A DNA stretch of 49,337 bases. Source: Chromatiales bacterium (GTDB taxonomy: Bacteria > Pseudomonadota > Gammaproteobacteria > Steroidobacterales > Woeseiaceae). Below, one piece after another: positions 29,884 through 39,689 of this stretch. The notes below the pieces were generated by a model. That model searched no databases, had not been told where the DNA came from, and saw only the letters and a program-made list of their open reading frames with translations. Positions within the stretch are counted from its first letter, which is position 1. Each line of letters opens with the position of its first letter. Location of the stretch: NCBI GenBank assembly GCA_004282875.1, contig SHLT01000007.1, positions 1-49,337 of the forward strand, in the 5' to 3' direction. The translations under genes and the position numbers were made by a program.

Positions 29884-31218
29884 TTAACCCAGGATTCTCG
29901 CAATATCGTTGTAGAACGCGAAACTCATCAACAAGAGTAACGCCAGAATGCCCACCTGCTGCCCAATAATCTGCGCCCGTTCAGTCAATGGACTGCCTTT
30001 AACCCATTCCGCAACCTGGTAGACAATCTGGCCTCCATCAAGCACCGGGATCGGCAAAAGATTAAGGATGCCGAGACTGATGCTGATAAGGATAAGAAAG
30101 TCGACAAAGTAACGCGGACCGCGCTCAGCCGACTCACCTGCAAATTGCGCGATATTGATCGGGCCGCTGATGTTCTTGATCGAGACGTCCCCTGTCAACA
30201 TCCGACCCAGCATTTGTACCGTGAAGACCGACTTGGCCCAGGTCTGCTCAATGGCCGAGACAAAGGACCGGCCCGGACCAATATTGTCCATCATGATGCC
30301 GACACCCAGGTATCCCGTCGTCACGCCATCGGTGGTACGTTCGCCCAGCGTCAGGTACACGGTGCGCCGCACCTGGTCGCGTACGTATTCAATAGCGACC
30401 CGCCGACCGGCCAGCGGCTCGACCGCCTCGACCAGATCCCCGAAATGCGCGATAGGCTGATTGTCGATCGTGACAATGCGGTCGCCTTCCAGCAGCCCGG
30501 CTTCCATGGCCGCGCCGTCTTCCTGCAAATTACCAATGACAGCCGGGGATGGACCCGGCGCAAATCCGAGCCCGTCAAACAACACGCCCGGCTCCGTTAG
30601 ACCGGCTGCCGCGTCCGCGGGAATTTCGATGACCGCCTCGCGCCGCTTCCCGAAAGCATCTTCGAGCGTCAGCGGAATGCGGCGCTCGGAGACCAGGCTG
30701 TCGAGGATACCGATCAGTGCGCCATCCCAGGCCCGCACGTCCTTGTCCGCGATGCGCACGATCTGTTCGCCTTCCCGGAGCCCGGCCGCCGCTGCGTAGG
30801 AATCCGGCGCAACTTCGCCGATCGTTGGCCGGTACGCAGGCACCCCGTCCATAAACAGGAACCAGAATGCGATTATTGCGAAGAAGAAGTTAAAGGCCGG
30901 ACCCGCCAGCAGCACGGCAATGCGCGCGGGTATCGGCCGCTGGTCGAATGCGCGTCCTTCATCGGCTGGATCGATGGGTCCTTCGCGGCTGTCGAGGAAC
31001 TTCACGTAGCCGCCGAGCGGAATCGATGCAATACAGTACTCGGTGTCGTCTGCGCCGGCACGACGAGACCAGATCGGCTTGCCAAAACCAATAGAGAACC
31101 GCAGCACCTTCATGCCGGCCCAGCGACCGACGATGTAATGCCCGAATTCGTGTACGGCAACCAGGACACTGATTGCCACAATAAATGCGAGGAGATTTAT
31201 CAGCGCACTACCCATCAA
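29884..31218 (-). CDS. rseP: RIP metalloprotease RseP (site-2 protease)
   Basis: An intramembrane zinc protease that cuts anti-sigma-E RseA in the envelope stress response and clears signal peptides. The zinc motif HEFGHYIVGRW is in the first membrane helix near residue 24. Two PDZ domains occupy the periplasmic loop (about 115-195 and 210-300). The third zinc ligand is in the LNLLPIPVLDGGQ motif near 393. Four membrane helices and length 444 fit. In other genomes dxr lies just upstream; here the gap to cdsA is 99 nt. Confidence 0.96.
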   Translation of the reverse strand: MMGSALINLLAFIVAISVLVAVHEFGHYIVGRWAGMKVLRFSIGFGKPIWSRRAGADDTEYCIASIPLGGYVKFLDSREGPIDPADEGRAFDQRPIPARIAVLLAGPAFNFFFAIIAFWFLFMDGVPAYRPTIGEVAPDSYAAAAGLREGEQIVRIADKDVRAWDGALIGILDSLVSERRIPLTLEDAFGKRREAVIEIPADAAAGLTEPGVLFDGLGFAPGPSPAVIGNLQEDGAAMEAGLLEGDRIVTIDNQPIAHFGDLVEAVEPLAGRRVAIEYVRDQVRRTVYLTLGERTTDGVTTGYLGVGIMMDNIGPGRSFVSAIEQTWAKSVFTVQMLGRMLTGDVSIKNISGPINIAQFAGESAERGPRYFVDFLILISISLGILNLLPIPVLDGGQIVYQVAEWVKGSPLTERAQIIGQQVGILALLLLMSFAFYNDIARILG

Positions 31219-31233
31219 CTGCTATCTCTCCAT

Positions 31234-31261
31234 GTTGACTGATGCCCGGGGCCACAGTTCC
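31234..31261 (-). promoter_or_regulatory. Weak sigma-E-like promoter before rseP
   Basis: On the minus strand GGAACTG (31261-31255), a 15-nt spacer and GTCAAC (31239-31234) resemble the sigma-E consensus GGAACTT-N15/16-TCnAA. rseP, bamA, skp and lpxD are sigma-E targets in enterics. The predicted start site would fall on the ribosome-binding site GGAGAG (31231-31226), which weakens the case. Confidence 0.22.
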
Positions 31262-31317
31262 CGCAGCGTTGCACACTACGCTATGTCGCACACAATGAAT
31301 GGTTCCTGAATAAGCCA

Positions 31318-32103
31318 TCAGATCAGCCCCAGCCAGCCGGCGCCCAACGCAAACAGCGGCGCGGCGGCGGCCACGGAGTCGATACGGTCCAGCACGCCGC
31401 CGTGACCGGGAAACAGGGAACCGCTGTCTTTAACGCCGGCCGTGCGCTTGAACATGCTGACCGTCAAGTCACCAACCACGGAAAGCGCAGCCACGGCCAG
31501 GCAGAACGGCAGGAAGACACCTATGTTGAGGTCGCGCCAGATGCCGACGGCAACGGCGAGTGCCCCGACGAGCAATAGCCCGCCGATCACGCCCTCCCAG
31601 GTCTTGCCAGGACTGATCGCTGGTGCGAGTTTTACGCGACCAAATCCCTTGCCGGCAAAATAGGCGCCTGCATCGGCCGCCCAGACAATCAAAAGGATGA
31701 ATACCAGGTACTCGATACCGAGACGGAAAATCAGAATGAGGGCCGCAAACAGCGGCACGATAACCAGCAATCCACAGACCCAACGCACCGGATGCGGGAT
31801 CGCGGTCGGGAACCTGAGGTTCCAGAAGAACGCGATCATCCACCAGATGCAGGCAATCTGCAGAATAAGCGGCGTCGTCTCGGGCACGACAAAATACACG
31901 AGCGCGATACACGCGCCGATCGCCGCCGTATACGCAATCCGTGCGGCCGTGGCGGAGAGCCCCAGGAACCCGGACCATTCCCAGGCGCCCGCGATCAGCA
32001 ATACACCAATCAGCCATTCTGCATACTGCGCCGGCACCACAAACAGAACGACGCCGATCAATACCAGCGAAACAAGCGCGGTGACAATTCGTGTTTTTAG
32101 CAT
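31318..32103 (-). CDS. cdsA: Phosphatidate cytidylyltransferase
   Basis: Makes CDP-diacylglycerol, the precursor of all major phospholipids, at the inner membrane. Seven or eight hydrophobic helices span the 261 residues. The C-terminal signature SMFKRTAGVKDSGSLFPGHGGVLDRIDS is intact near 215-242, including the catalytic Asp residues. GKGFGRVKLAPAISPGKTWEG near 150 is also characteristic. Its start overlaps the end of uppS by 7 nt. Confidence 0.95.
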   Translation of the reverse strand: MLKTRIVTALVSLVLIGVVLFVVPAQYAEWLIGVLLIAGAWEWSGFLGLSATAARIAYTAAIGACIALVYFVVPETTPLILQIACIWWMIAFFWNLRFPTAIPHPVRWVCGLLVIVPLFAALILIFRLGIEYLVFILLIVWAADAGAYFAGKGFGRVKLAPAISPGKTWEGVIGGLLLVGALAVAVGIWRDLNIGVFLPFCLAVAALSVVGDLTVSMFKRTAGVKDSGSLFPGHGGVLDRIDSVAAAAPLFALGAGWLGLI

Positions 32104-32837
32104 TCTGCCGCCTCTACCTGTTCGCCTGTATGGCCGTAACGCCGCTGCTTGCCGGCAAAGTACGCCAGCGCCTTGTCGAATTCCGCCTTGTCGAACTCAG
32201 GCCACAGCACGTCTGTGAACCAGAGTTCGGCGTACGCAAGATTCCACAACATAAAATTGCTGATGCGCTGCTCGCCGCCTGTCCTGATCAAGAGGTCGGG
32301 ATCCGGGATATCGGCGAGCTGCAAACCGCTCGCGAACGCCTCGTCATCAATAGACGCAATGTCGATATCACCTGCCGCCGCTCTCGACGCCAACGATCGC
32401 GCCGCATTTACAATGTCCCAGCGGCCGCCAAACGCAACCGCAACATTCAGGAACAAGCCTGAGTTGCCGGCCGTCTTGCTTTCGGCCTCGGCAATCTTCT
32501 TCTGCAGGCCGCCGCTCAGTTGATCCAGAGCGCCGACAAAACGCAGCTTTACATTATTACGATGCAGCTCGGCGACTTCTCGTCGCAGCGCCTCGACAAA
32601 GAGGCTCATCAGGCTGCTGACTTCGTCTGCCGGCCGGGCCCAATTCTCACTGCTGAAGGCAAACAGCGTCAGGTAGCCCACGCCCTTTTCGGCCGCTGCC
32701 TCGACGGTTGCCCGAACCGCCTTTACGCCGGCGCGATGCCCGGCATGACGCGCCTTGCCGCGAGCTCGCGCCCAGCGGCCGTTGCCGTCCATGATGACCG
32801 CAACGTGCGTCGGAGTATTGTGTGGCTCGACAGACAC
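32097..32837 (-). CDS. uppS: Undecaprenyl diphosphate synthase (cis-prenyltransferase)
   Basis: Extends farnesyl diphosphate with isopentenyl diphosphate units to the C55 lipid carrier for peptidoglycan and O-antigen. Motifs are HVAVIMDGNGRWARARG near residue 11, with the catalytic Asp, then GHRAGVKAVR, LTLFAFSSENWARP near 56-69, NVAVAFGGRWDIVNAAR near 132, and DLLIRTGGEQRISNFMLWNLAYAELWFTD near 190-220. It starts with GTG at 32837. It needs IPP and FPP, so an isoprenoid pathway must exist although dxr is absent next to cdsA. Confidence 0.96.
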   Translation of the reverse strand: MSVEPHNTPTHVAVIMDGNGRWARARGKARHAGHRAGVKAVRATVEAAAEKGVGYLTLFAFSSENWARPADEVSSLMSLFVEALRREVAELHRNNVKLRFVGALDQLSGGLQKKIAEAESKTAGNSGLFLNVAVAFGGRWDIVNAARSLASRAAAGDIDIASIDDEAFASGLQLADIPDPDLLIRTGGEQRISNFMLWNLAYAELWFTDVLWPEFDKAEFDKALAYFAGKQRRYGHTGEQVEAAEC

Positions 32838-32860
32838 GGGAAGAAGCGACGGACCAGCCG

Positions 32861-33418
32861 TCAGATCTCCATCAGCTCCGCCTCTTTGACCGCGAGGACC
32901 TCGTCGATCTCGGCGACATACTTATCGGTGATGGCCTGGATTTCAGTCTCGGCGCGCCGCTCCTCGTCCTCGCCGATCATCTTCTCCTTCAGCAGTTCTT
33001 TTACGTCGTGCATCGCATCGCGGCGAATATTGCGAACCGCTATGCGGCCGCCCTCCGCCTCGTGACGCACGACCCGAATCATGTCCTTGCGGCGTTCCTC
33101 TGTCAGCGCTGGCAGCGGCACGCGGATGATGGTTCCGGCGGTGGCCGGGTTCAGGCCGAGATCCGACGCCATGATCGCCTTTTCGATAACCTGCACCATG
33201 TCCTTTTCCCAAGGCGTCACGGTTAGCGTGCGCGAGTCTTCCACGCCCACATTTGCGGCCTGGTTGAGCGGCACCTGCGAGCCGTAGTACTCCACGGTAA
33301 TGTGGTCCAGCAGGCTCGTATGCGCACGGCCCGTTCGAATCTTGGTCAACTCCGTCCGCAGTGCGGCGACGCTCTTGGACATGCGTACGCCGGCATCTTT
33401 CATGATTTCATCCAACAC
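32861..33418 (-). CDS. frr: Ribosome recycling factor
   Basis: With EF-G, splits post-termination ribosomes. A 185-residue two-domain protein: helical bundle strands begin [43 protein letters not shown]. The small beta domain includes [24 protein letters not shown]. The C-terminal helix includes [24 protein letters not shown]. It lies 39 nt after pyrH and 23 nt before uppS, the conserved order. Confidence 0.97.
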   Translation of the reverse strand: MLDEIMKDAGVRMSKSVAALRTELTKIRTGRAHTSLLDHITVEYYGSQVPLNQAANVGVEDSRTLTVTPWEKDMVQVIEKAIMASDLGLNPATAGTIIRVPLPALTEERRKDMIRVVRHEAEGGRIAVRNIRRDAMHDVKELLKEKMIGEDEERRAETEIQAITDKYVAEIDEVLAVKEAELMEI

Positions 33419-33457
33419 GATATGGCCCTCTTCTGTTGCTCTTTGCCCGGAAACGCT

Positions 33458-34180
33458 TCAGGCAGATACCAGTGTTCCAACTTCGTCACCCGCCATGGCG
33501 TGCACCAGCGCGTTTGAACGCGTCAGGTCGAAGACACGCAGTGGCAGGTTATTATCGCGGCACATGACGATCGCCGTCGCATCCATGACATTCAGCTTGT
33601 CTGCAATCACCTGGTCGTAAGACACGACGTCAAAGCGTATCGCGTCGGGATTCGTGGCCGGGTCCGCGTCGTAGACGCCGTCGACCTTGGTTGCCTTCAG
33701 CAGCACGTCAGCGCCGATTTCGATCGCCCGCAGGCTGGCCGCGGTATCCGTGGTAAAGAACGGGTTGCCAGTACCTGCCGCGAGAATCACGACGCGGCCT
33801 TTTTCAAGATGCCGCACCGCACGCCGGCGGATGTAGTCTTCACAGACATCATGGATTTGCAGCGCCGACATGACGCGTGCAAAGACGTCAAGAGACTCGA
33901 GCGCATCCTGGATGGCCAGGGCATTCATGACCGTCGCCAGCATGCCCATATAGTCGCCGGTAACGCGATCCATGCCGGCCCGCGCCAGCCCGGCTCCGCG
34001 GAAAATATTGCCGCCGCCGATGACGATGGCGATTTCGAGGCCTGCCTTGCGCGCTGTCGCGATCTCGGCAGCAATGCGTTGAATGACCCGCGGCTCGATG
34101 CCGTAATCCAGTTCTCCCATCAGCGCTTCACCGCTGAGTTTTAGCAATACACGTCGGTATGGAACCGGACTGTCACTCAT
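33458..34180 (-). CDS. pyrH: UMP kinase
   Basis: Phosphorylates UMP to UDP; bacterial type, hexameric, regulated by GTP and UTP. The start [15 protein letters not shown] is diagnostic. [36 protein letters not shown] near residues 52-87 is the nucleotide and substrate site, followed by [23 protein letters not shown] near 129 and [15 protein letters not shown] near 159. Length 240 is normal. It has its own candidate promoter in the gap after tsf. Confidence 0.97.
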   Translation of the reverse strand: MSDSPVPYRRVLLKLSGEALMGELDYGIEPRVIQRIAAEIATARKAGLEIAIVIGGGNIFRGAGLARAGMDRVTGDYMGMLATVMNALAIQDALESLDVFARVMSALQIHDVCEDYIRRRAVRHLEKGRVVILAAGTGNPFFTTDTAASLRAIEIGADVLLKATKVDGVYDADPATNPDAIRFDVVSYDQVIADKLNVMDATAIVMCRDNNLPLRVFDLTRSNALVHAMAGDEVGTLVSA

Positions 34181-34216
34181 ACACTGTCCTCATTCGCTGG
34201 TGTCACTTGGCCAAAG

Positions 34217-34278
34217 GCCGTTGATTCTAGCGTAAACCCGGGTATTGTTCACCACAGGTCCTCATTAAAATCAACGGC
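34217..34278. repeat. Ten-base inverted repeat in the tsf-pyrH gap
   Basis: GCCGTTGATT (34217-34226) and AATCAACGGC (34269-34278) are perfectly complementary with a 42-nt loop. The pyrH candidate promoter lies inside and overlaps the left arm. It could be an operator pair or a hairpin after tsf. Confidence 0.4.
34224..34251 (-). promoter_or_regulatory. Candidate pyrH promoter
   Basis: On the minus strand TGAACA (34251-34246), 16 nt, TAGAAT (34229-34224). The predicted start lies about 35-40 nt before the pyrH ATG. Confidence 0.4.
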
Positions 34279-34291
34279 TTAAGCGATCAAC

Positions 34292-35167
34292 TTAGCTAGC
34301 GCCCTGAACCTGCGCCATCACTTCTTCAACGAAGTTGTCTTCCTTCTTCTCGATGCCCTCACCGACCTCGAAACGAATGAACGACGCAACGCTCGCATCG
34401 GCCGACTTCAAGAGCTGACCTACCGATTGCTTGTCATCCTTGACGAAGGGCTGACCCACAAGCGTCACTTCCTTGAGGAATTTGGCGACACGGCCGGTGA
34501 CCATCTTCTCGATAATCTCAGGCGGCTTGCCGGACTCGGCGGCCTGCTCCGAGAAGATCCGCTTTTCGCGCTCGAGCATCTCTGTCGGCACGCCGGTCTC
34601 ATCGATACAGGTCGGGTTGATAGCCGCCACATGCATGGCGATATCGCGGGCAAGCTCTTCGTCGCCGCCGTTCAATGCCACGACTGCGCCAATACGCGCG
34701 CCGTGCGTGTAGGCGCCGATAGGACCGTCGACCTCAATGAGCTGCGCCCGGCGGACAGAAATATTTTCACCAACCTTCTGGACCAGGTCCGTACGCGCCT
34801 GCTCTACCGAGCGGCCGTCGCCAATATCCTGGGTCGCCAGCGCGGCTACGTCAGTAACACCTGATGCCAGCACAGCAGCAGCGATCGAGTCGGCAAATGC
34901 CGAGAAATTCTCGTCCTTCGCGACGAAGTCGGTCTCCGAGTTCACTTCGACGATTACCGCCTTGCCGCCATCTTTACTAATGACGACACGACCGTCCGCC
35001 GCAACCCGGCCCGCCTTCTTGTCTGCCTTAGCCTGGCCCGACTTGCGCAGCGCTTCCGCCGCCGCATCGAGATCGCCATTGGCTTCGACGAGCGCTTTCT
35101 TGCACTCCATCATGCCAGCGCCGGTGCGCTCGCGAAGTTCTTTCACCATGGATGCAGTGATAGACAT
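34292..35167 (-). CDS. tsf: Elongation factor Ts
   Basis: Exchanges GDP for GTP on EF-Tu. It begins with the UBA-like domain ASMVKELRERTGAGMMECKKALVEANGDLDAAAEALRKSG. The core has VEVNSETDFVAKDENF near residue 74 and HVAAINPTCIDETGVP near 178. The C-terminal dimerisation part contains VTLVGQPFVKDDK. Length 291 is normal. Its ATG shares a base with the rpsB stop (TAATG), and the ribosome-binding site GGAGG lies inside the last codons of rpsB. Confidence 0.97.
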   Translation of the reverse strand: MSITASMVKELRERTGAGMMECKKALVEANGDLDAAAEALRKSGQAKADKKAGRVAADGRVVISKDGGKAVIVEVNSETDFVAKDENFSAFADSIAAAVLASGVTDVAALATQDIGDGRSVEQARTDLVQKVGENISVRRAQLIEVDGPIGAYTHGARIGAVVALNGGDEELARDIAMHVAAINPTCIDETGVPTEMLEREKRIFSEQAAESGKPPEIIEKMVTGRVAKFLKEVTLVGQPFVKDDKQSVGQLLKSADASVASFIRFEVGEGIEKKEDNFVEEVMAQVQGAS

Positions 35168-36117
35168 TACTTTTCCTCCGGCTTCTCGTCAGCCTTCTTT
35201 TCGTCGGCCTTCTTTTCCTCAGCCTTGTCAGCCTTGGCGTCGTCAGCCTTCTTCTCGTCGGCCTTGTCGTCTGCGTCAGCCTTCTTCGCCGGTGCCTTCT
35301 TGGCAGCGGTCTTCTTTGCAGCCTTCTTCTTCGCAGCCGGCTTCTTGGCGGCTTTCTTGCGGCCGCGCGTTTTCTTCGGCTTGCCGTCTTCATCCAGCTC
35401 GACGAACTCGTCTTCACCCAAAGCGACTTCGGGCAGCGACGACTTGCCGTCAAGAACGGCGTCAGCGATCAGGCCCGAGTAGAGCTCAATGGCGCGCATG
35501 GCATCGTCATTACCGGGAATGACGTAATCGACGCCCTCGGGCGAGCAATTCGTGTCAACGATGGCAACAACGGGAATACCCAGCTTGCGAGCTTCGCGGA
35601 TCGCGATGTCTTCGTGATCGACGTCGACGACGAACATGACGTCCGGGAGTGAACGCATGTCCTTGATACCGCCGAGACTGCGCTCGAGCTTTTCCTGCTC
35701 GCGGGAAAGGCCAAGGACTTCTTTCTTGGTAAGACCCTCGAACGTGCCGTCCTCGGCCATCGCCTCAAGCGTCTTGAGGCGCTTGACCGACTGCCGAATC
35801 GTCTTGTAGTTAGTGAGCATGCCGCCGAGCCAGCGCTGGCATACGAACGGCATCTCGCAGCGAACCGCATGCGTGCGGACCGCTTCTCGCGCTGCGCGCT
35901 TGGTGCCAACAAACAGGACGGTGCCACCATCAGCGATGGTTGCCTTTACGAACGCGCTGGCTTCGCGCGCCAAAGGCAGGCTCTTTTCGAGGTTGATAAT
36001 GTGGATTTTGTTACGTTCGCCAAAGATGAACGGTGCCATCTTGGGGTTCCAGTAACGGGTCTGATGACCAAAGTGCACGCCAGCCTCTAGCATCTGGCGC
36101 ATGGTTACGTCTGCCAT
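35167..36117 (-). CDS. rpsB: 30S ribosomal protein S2 with long charged C-terminal tail
   Basis: A ribosomal small-subunit protein. The conserved body (residues 1 to about 228) includes [73 protein letters not shown] and [30 protein letters not shown]. After LGEDEFVEL comes a tail of about 70-80 residues absent from E. coli S2 (241 aa). Its first half is Lys/Ala-rich ([16 protein letters not shown]), resembling histone H1 tails; its second half has [13 protein letters not shown] repeats. An S2-type autoregulatory leader precedes the gene. Confidence 0.97.
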   Translation of the reverse strand: MADVTMRQMLEAGVHFGHQTRYWNPKMAPFIFGERNKIHIINLEKSLPLAREASAFVKATIADGGTVLFVGTKRAAREAVRTHAVRCEMPFVCQRWLGGMLTNYKTIRQSVKRLKTLEAMAEDGTFEGLTKKEVLGLSREQEKLERSLGGIKDMRSLPDVMFVVDVDHEDIAIREARKLGIPVVAIVDTNCSPEGVDYVIPGNDDAMRAIELYSGLIADAVLDGKSSLPEVALGEDEFVELDEDGKPKKTRGRKKAAKKPAAKKKAAKKTAAKKAPAKKADADDKADEKKADDAKADKAEEKKADEKKADEKPEEK

Positions 36118-36129
36118 TTCGAATTCTCC

Positions 36130-36151
36130 GGGTTAGGCCTCCGCATACCCC
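36130..36151 (-). promoter_or_regulatory. rpsB leader element (S2 autoregulatory RNA motif)
   Basis: On the minus strand the leader contains GGGGTATGCGGAGGCCTAACCC ending 12 nt before the rpsB ATG, with GGGT pairing to ACCC. As I recall, E. coli has GGGATACGTGGAGGCATAACCC at this place, which binds free S2 to repress rpsB-tsf translation. The shared GGAGGC-TAACCC core supports the same control here. Confidence 0.7.
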
Positions 36152-36250
36152 ATTCCACAACCCCTTTTCAGACAGGGCACCCAGCAGAACGTGTCGATAT
36201 GCGTGTGATTTAGTGTCACCGGAAGATTAAGTTGCTCCCGGCGCGCGCGC

Positions 36251-36279
36251 TTTATACCATAGCGCGCCCCCCACGGTAA
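36251..36279 (-). promoter_or_regulatory. rpsB-tsf promoter with GC-rich discriminator
   Basis: On the minus strand TTACCG (36279-36274), 17 nt, then TATAAA (36256-36251) with an upstream TG (TATGGTATAAA, extended -10). GCGCGCGCGC follows immediately. Such a GC-rich discriminator is typical of stringently controlled ribosomal promoters. The leader is about 125 nt. The promoter overlaps the upstream region of map. Confidence 0.65.
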
Positions 36280-36289
36280 CCCCTTTTCA

Positions 36290-37057
36290 ATGACTGTAAC
36301 CATCAAGACACCTGAGCAGCAGGACAAGATGCGCGTAGCCGGACGGCTCGCCGCCGATGTCCTCGATATGATCGGTGATTATGTCAAACCCGGTGTCACC
36401 ACCGACGAGCTCGACCGGATCTGCCACGAGTTCATAACCCAGGAGCAGGAGGCCATCCCTGCCCCGCTGAACTACCGCGGCTTCCCCAAATCAATTTGCA
36501 CCTCGGTGAACAACGTAGTCTGCCACGGCATTCCAGGGGACAAGACCCTGAAATCGGGTGACGCCGTCAATATCGACATCACGGTCATCAAAGACGGGTT
36601 CCATGGCGACACCAGCCGTATGTTCATGGTTGGTAAGGAAAATATCCTCGCGAAACGGCTCTCGACGATTGCCAGGGAAGCCATGTGGCTGGGCATCGAG
36701 GAGCTCGGACCGGGGAAGCGGCTCGGCGATATTGGCGAAGCTATTCAGAAATACGTGGAGTCACACCGGTACTCGGTGGTCCGCGAATATTGCGGCCATG
36801 GCATCGGCCAGGTGTTTCACGAAGATCCGCAGGTCCTGCATTACGGCAAGCGCGGCACCGGCATGGAGCTCCGCGAAGGCATGACCCTGACCGTCGAACC
36901 CATGGTGAACGCCGGCAAGGCCGGGGTCCGCCTGCTGCCCGACGGCTGGACGGTCGTCACGAAGGATCGCAGCCTCTCCGCACAGTGGGAACATACCTGC
37001 ATGGTCACCGCCGACGGCTTTGAGGTGTTGACCCTCGGCGCCGCTGATCGCCAGTAA
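36290..37057 (+). CDS. map: Methionine aminopeptidase, type I
   Basis: Removes the N-terminal Met from nascent proteins. The 255-residue protein has the five metal ligands of the family: the two Asp in VNIDITVIKDGFHGDTSRMF near residues 94-113, His in GHGIGQVFHEDPQVLHYG near 170, Glu in MTLTVEPMVNAG near 201, and Glu in SAQWEHTCMVT near 233. The short type I form has no N-terminal zinc finger. It is divergent from rpsB, an arrangement conserved in gammaproteobacteria, and followed by glnD. Confidence 0.97.
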   Translation: MTVTIKTPEQQDKMRVAGRLAADVLDMIGDYVKPGVTTDELDRICHEFITQEQEAIPAPLNYRGFPKSICTSVNNVVCHGIPGDKTLKSGDAVNIDITVIKDGFHGDTSRMFMVGKENILAKRLSTIAREAMWLGIEELGPGKRLGDIGEAIQKYVESHRYSVVREYCGHGIGQVFHEDPQVLHYGKRGTGMELREGMTLTVEPMVNAGKAGVRLLPDGWTVVTKDRSLSAQWEHTCMVTADGFEVLTLGAADRQ

Positions 37058-37084
37058 ATAATCAGAATAAGATAGAGTTTTTCA

Positions 37085-39673
37085 ATGGGTTACGCTGAAC
37101 TTCGAGAATCGCTGGCAAATGCCGGGGAAGACTTGCGTGGGCGCTTTTTGGCCGGTGAGTCTGTCGTCGACCTGGTGCATGCCAGGGCGGCCCTGATCGA
37201 CGATGCGCTCATTGGGCTCTGGCGGGAGCACCTCGGAGCGCTGGGAGTCGCGCTGGTCGCCGTGGGCGGTTACGGGCGCGGCGAGCTCCATCCGTCGTCG
37301 GACGTCGATGTGCTGCTGCTGCTGCCCGATGAGCTGCCTGACGGCAGCAATGACGCGCTCTCTGCGTTCGTGACGGCCCTCTGGGATATCGGCCTTGAGA
37401 TCGGCCACAGCGTGCGCACCGTCGCCCAGTGCAGTGAGCAGGCGGCAACCGACCTCACCGTGGCAACGACGTTAATGGAGGCCAGGCTGCTGGCCGGCCC
37501 GGATGCGCTTTTCATAGCGATGCTGCAGGAAATCGCCCCGGAGAACATGTGGCCTTCGGATCGATTTTTCGAAGAGAAGCGCAAGGAGCAGATTGTGCGC
37601 CATCATCGCTACCACGATACGGCGTACAACCTCGAGCCCAACGTCAAGGGAAGCCCCGGTGGCCTGCGCGACATCCAGATGATCGGCTGGGTTGCCAAGC
37701 GGCACTTCGGCGCCGCGACGCTGGCAGAGCTCGTGGATCATAATTTCCTGACCCCGGGCCAGCTCAGGCGTCTCGAAGACGGTCAGGAATTTCTCTGGCG
37801 TATCCGCTTTGCACTGCACATTCTCACCGGGCGCCGCGAAGATCGCCTCCTTTTCGACCATCAGAAGAACCTTGCGGCGATGCTCGGCTACGAGGACGCG
37901 ACCTACACCCTCGGCGTCGAGCAGCTCATGCAGCGCTACTACCGCACGGTCATGGATCTCAGCCGCCTCAATGAAATGCTGTTGCAGCTGTTCGAGGAAG
38001 CCATCCTGATGGATCCGGATGCGCCGGCAGAACCGCTCAATGACCGCTTCCAGGTCAAGAACGGCTTCCTCCAGACCGTCGATGACAACGTGTTTCGCGA
38101 CGATCCGTCCGCCCTGCTGGAACTCTTCCTGCTACTTCAGCAGCATACCGAAATTCGGGGCGTCAGCGCGTTCACCGTCGGGTTGATCAAGCGGCACCTC
38201 CACCTGATTGACGACGAATTCCGGCAGAACCCTCGAAACCACCGCCTGTTCCTGTCGATTCTGCGTGCACCGGCGGGCGTCACGAACCAGTTGCGGCGCA
38301 TGAATCTCTACGGCGTGCTGGGTCTGTACATTCCTGCGTTCGGTCGCATCGTTGGGCGCATGCAATACGACCTGTTTCATGCCTACACGGTGGATGAGCA
38401 CACCTTGTTCGTCGTTAGTAACCTGCGGCGTTTTGCCCTCTCCCGCTTCGACGAGGAGTTTCCGCACTGCAGCGAAATCATGCAGGCGATAGAGCAGCCC
38501 GAAATCGCCTACCTCAGCGGATTGTTCCACGACATCGCGAAGGGACGCGGCGGCGATCACTCGGAGCTGGGCGCCGTCGATGCCGAGGCCTTTTGTCTCG
38601 AACACGGCCTGAGCAAGTACGAGGCCGGTATCGTCGCGTGGCTGGTTCGCAATCATCTCGCGCTCTCAATGACCGCCCAGAAAAAAGACATCCACGACCC
38701 GGATGTCATCAATGAATTCGCAACGCTCGTTGGCGACCCCTTACATCTCGACTACCTGTACCTGCTCACCGTCGCGGATGTTCGTGGCACGGACCCAAAG
38801 CTCTGGAATTCATGGAAAGCACAGCTGTTCTACGACCTCTATCTGCTGACACGCCGAGCGTTGCGGCGCGGTCTTGAAAACCCGATCGATCGCGACCTGC
38901 TGCTGAACGAGAAGCAGGAGAAGGCACGCACAATTCTCCTGGACCGTGGTATCCCCGCGGACCGCATCGACCAGGTCTGGGCGCTACTCAACGACAACTA
39001 CTTCATCAAGCACCGCGTCAAGGAAATCACGTGGCACACGGAATGGCTCGCAGACTCCGACACCGAATCCGAAATCGGGCTCGTTGACGTACGCCGCCGC
39101 CACACTGGCGACGGCGTCGAGGCGGTACTTTACACGCCCCGCGAAAAGCGCACCTTCGCGCACGCGACGGCGGTACTCGATGAGCTCGGGATGACCATCG
39201 TGGATGCGCGCATTGTGCCGCTCGACAATGACCGGAGCATCGTCACCCTGGTCTTCATGGAACTGGACCGACGCGTCAAAAGCGATGAGCGGCGTATCAG
39301 CAAAGTCCGTCGTTCCCTGACGCGCATTCTCACGGCCCCAAGCGACAAGGTCGCGTCCGTGACGCGCACCCTGCCCCGGCAGGCCAGGATGTTCACCACG
39401 CAGACCACGGTGGACTTCAGCCGAACAACATCCGACGACCAGACGGTCCTCGAACTTCGGGCCGCGGACAGACCGGGACTTCTGAGCACGATCGGGCACG
39501 TATTCATCGAGCAGGGAATTGATATCGAGGCCGCCAAGATCGTGACTATTGGCGAGCGCGCAGAAGACGTATTCTACGTATGCCTCGAATCCGGCGGCGG
39601 CGCCCTGGACGAAGCACAACAACAGGCACTGGGAGAGGCGCTGCTGAGCGAGCTGGACCGCGGGGCCAAATAA
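37085..39673 (+). CDS. glnD: Bifunctional PII uridylyltransferase/uridylyl-removing enzyme
   Basis: The nitrogen sensor that uridylylates PII proteins under nitrogen limitation and removes UMP when glutamine is high. The nucleotidyltransferase motif [20 protein letters not shown] is near residues 60-79. The GlnD helical domain contains [24 protein letters not shown] near 185. The HD hydrolase motif [20 protein letters not shown] lies near 477. Two C-terminal ACT domains bind glutamine, the last beginning [31 protein letters not shown]. Length 862 fits. It lies 27 nt after map. Confidence 0.96.
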   Translation: MGYAELRESLANAGEDLRGRFLAGESVVDLVHARAALIDDALIGLWREHLGALGVALVAVGGYGRGELHPSSDVDVLLLLPDELPDGSNDALSAFVTALWDIGLEIGHSVRTVAQCSEQAATDLTVATTLMEARLLAGPDALFIAMLQEIAPENMWPSDRFFEEKRKEQIVRHHRYHDTAYNLEPNVKGSPGGLRDIQMIGWVAKRHFGAATLAELVDHNFLTPGQLRRLEDGQEFLWRIRFALHILTGRREDRLLFDHQKNLAAMLGYEDATYTLGVEQLMQRYYRTVMDLSRLNEMLLQLFEEAILMDPDAPAEPLNDRFQVKNGFLQTVDDNVFRDDPSALLELFLLLQQHTEIRGVSAFTVGLIKRHLHLIDDEFRQNPRNHRLFLSILRAPAGVTNQLRRMNLYGVLGLYIPAFGRIVGRMQYDLFHAYTVDEHTLFVVSNLRRFALSRFDEEFPHCSEIMQAIEQPEIAYLSGLFHDIAKGRGGDHSELGAVDAEAFCLEHGLSKYEAGIVAWLVRNHLALSMTAQKKDIHDPDVINEFATLVGDPLHLDYLYLLTVADVRGTDPKLWNSWKAQLFYDLYLLTRRALRRGLENPIDRDLLLNEKQEKARTILLDRGIPADRIDQVWALLNDNYFIKHRVKEITWHTEWLADSDTESEIGLVDVRRRHTGDGVEAVLYTPREKRTFAHATAVLDELGMTIVDARIVPLDNDRSIVTLVFMELDRRVKSDERRISKVRRSLTRILTAPSDKVASVTRTLPRQARMFTTQTTVDFSRTTSDDQTVLELRAADRPGLLSTIGHVFIEQGIDIEAAKIVTIGERAEDVFYVCLESGGGALDEAQQQALGEALLSELDRGAK

Positions 39674-39689
39674 GGACAAGAGCGACACT

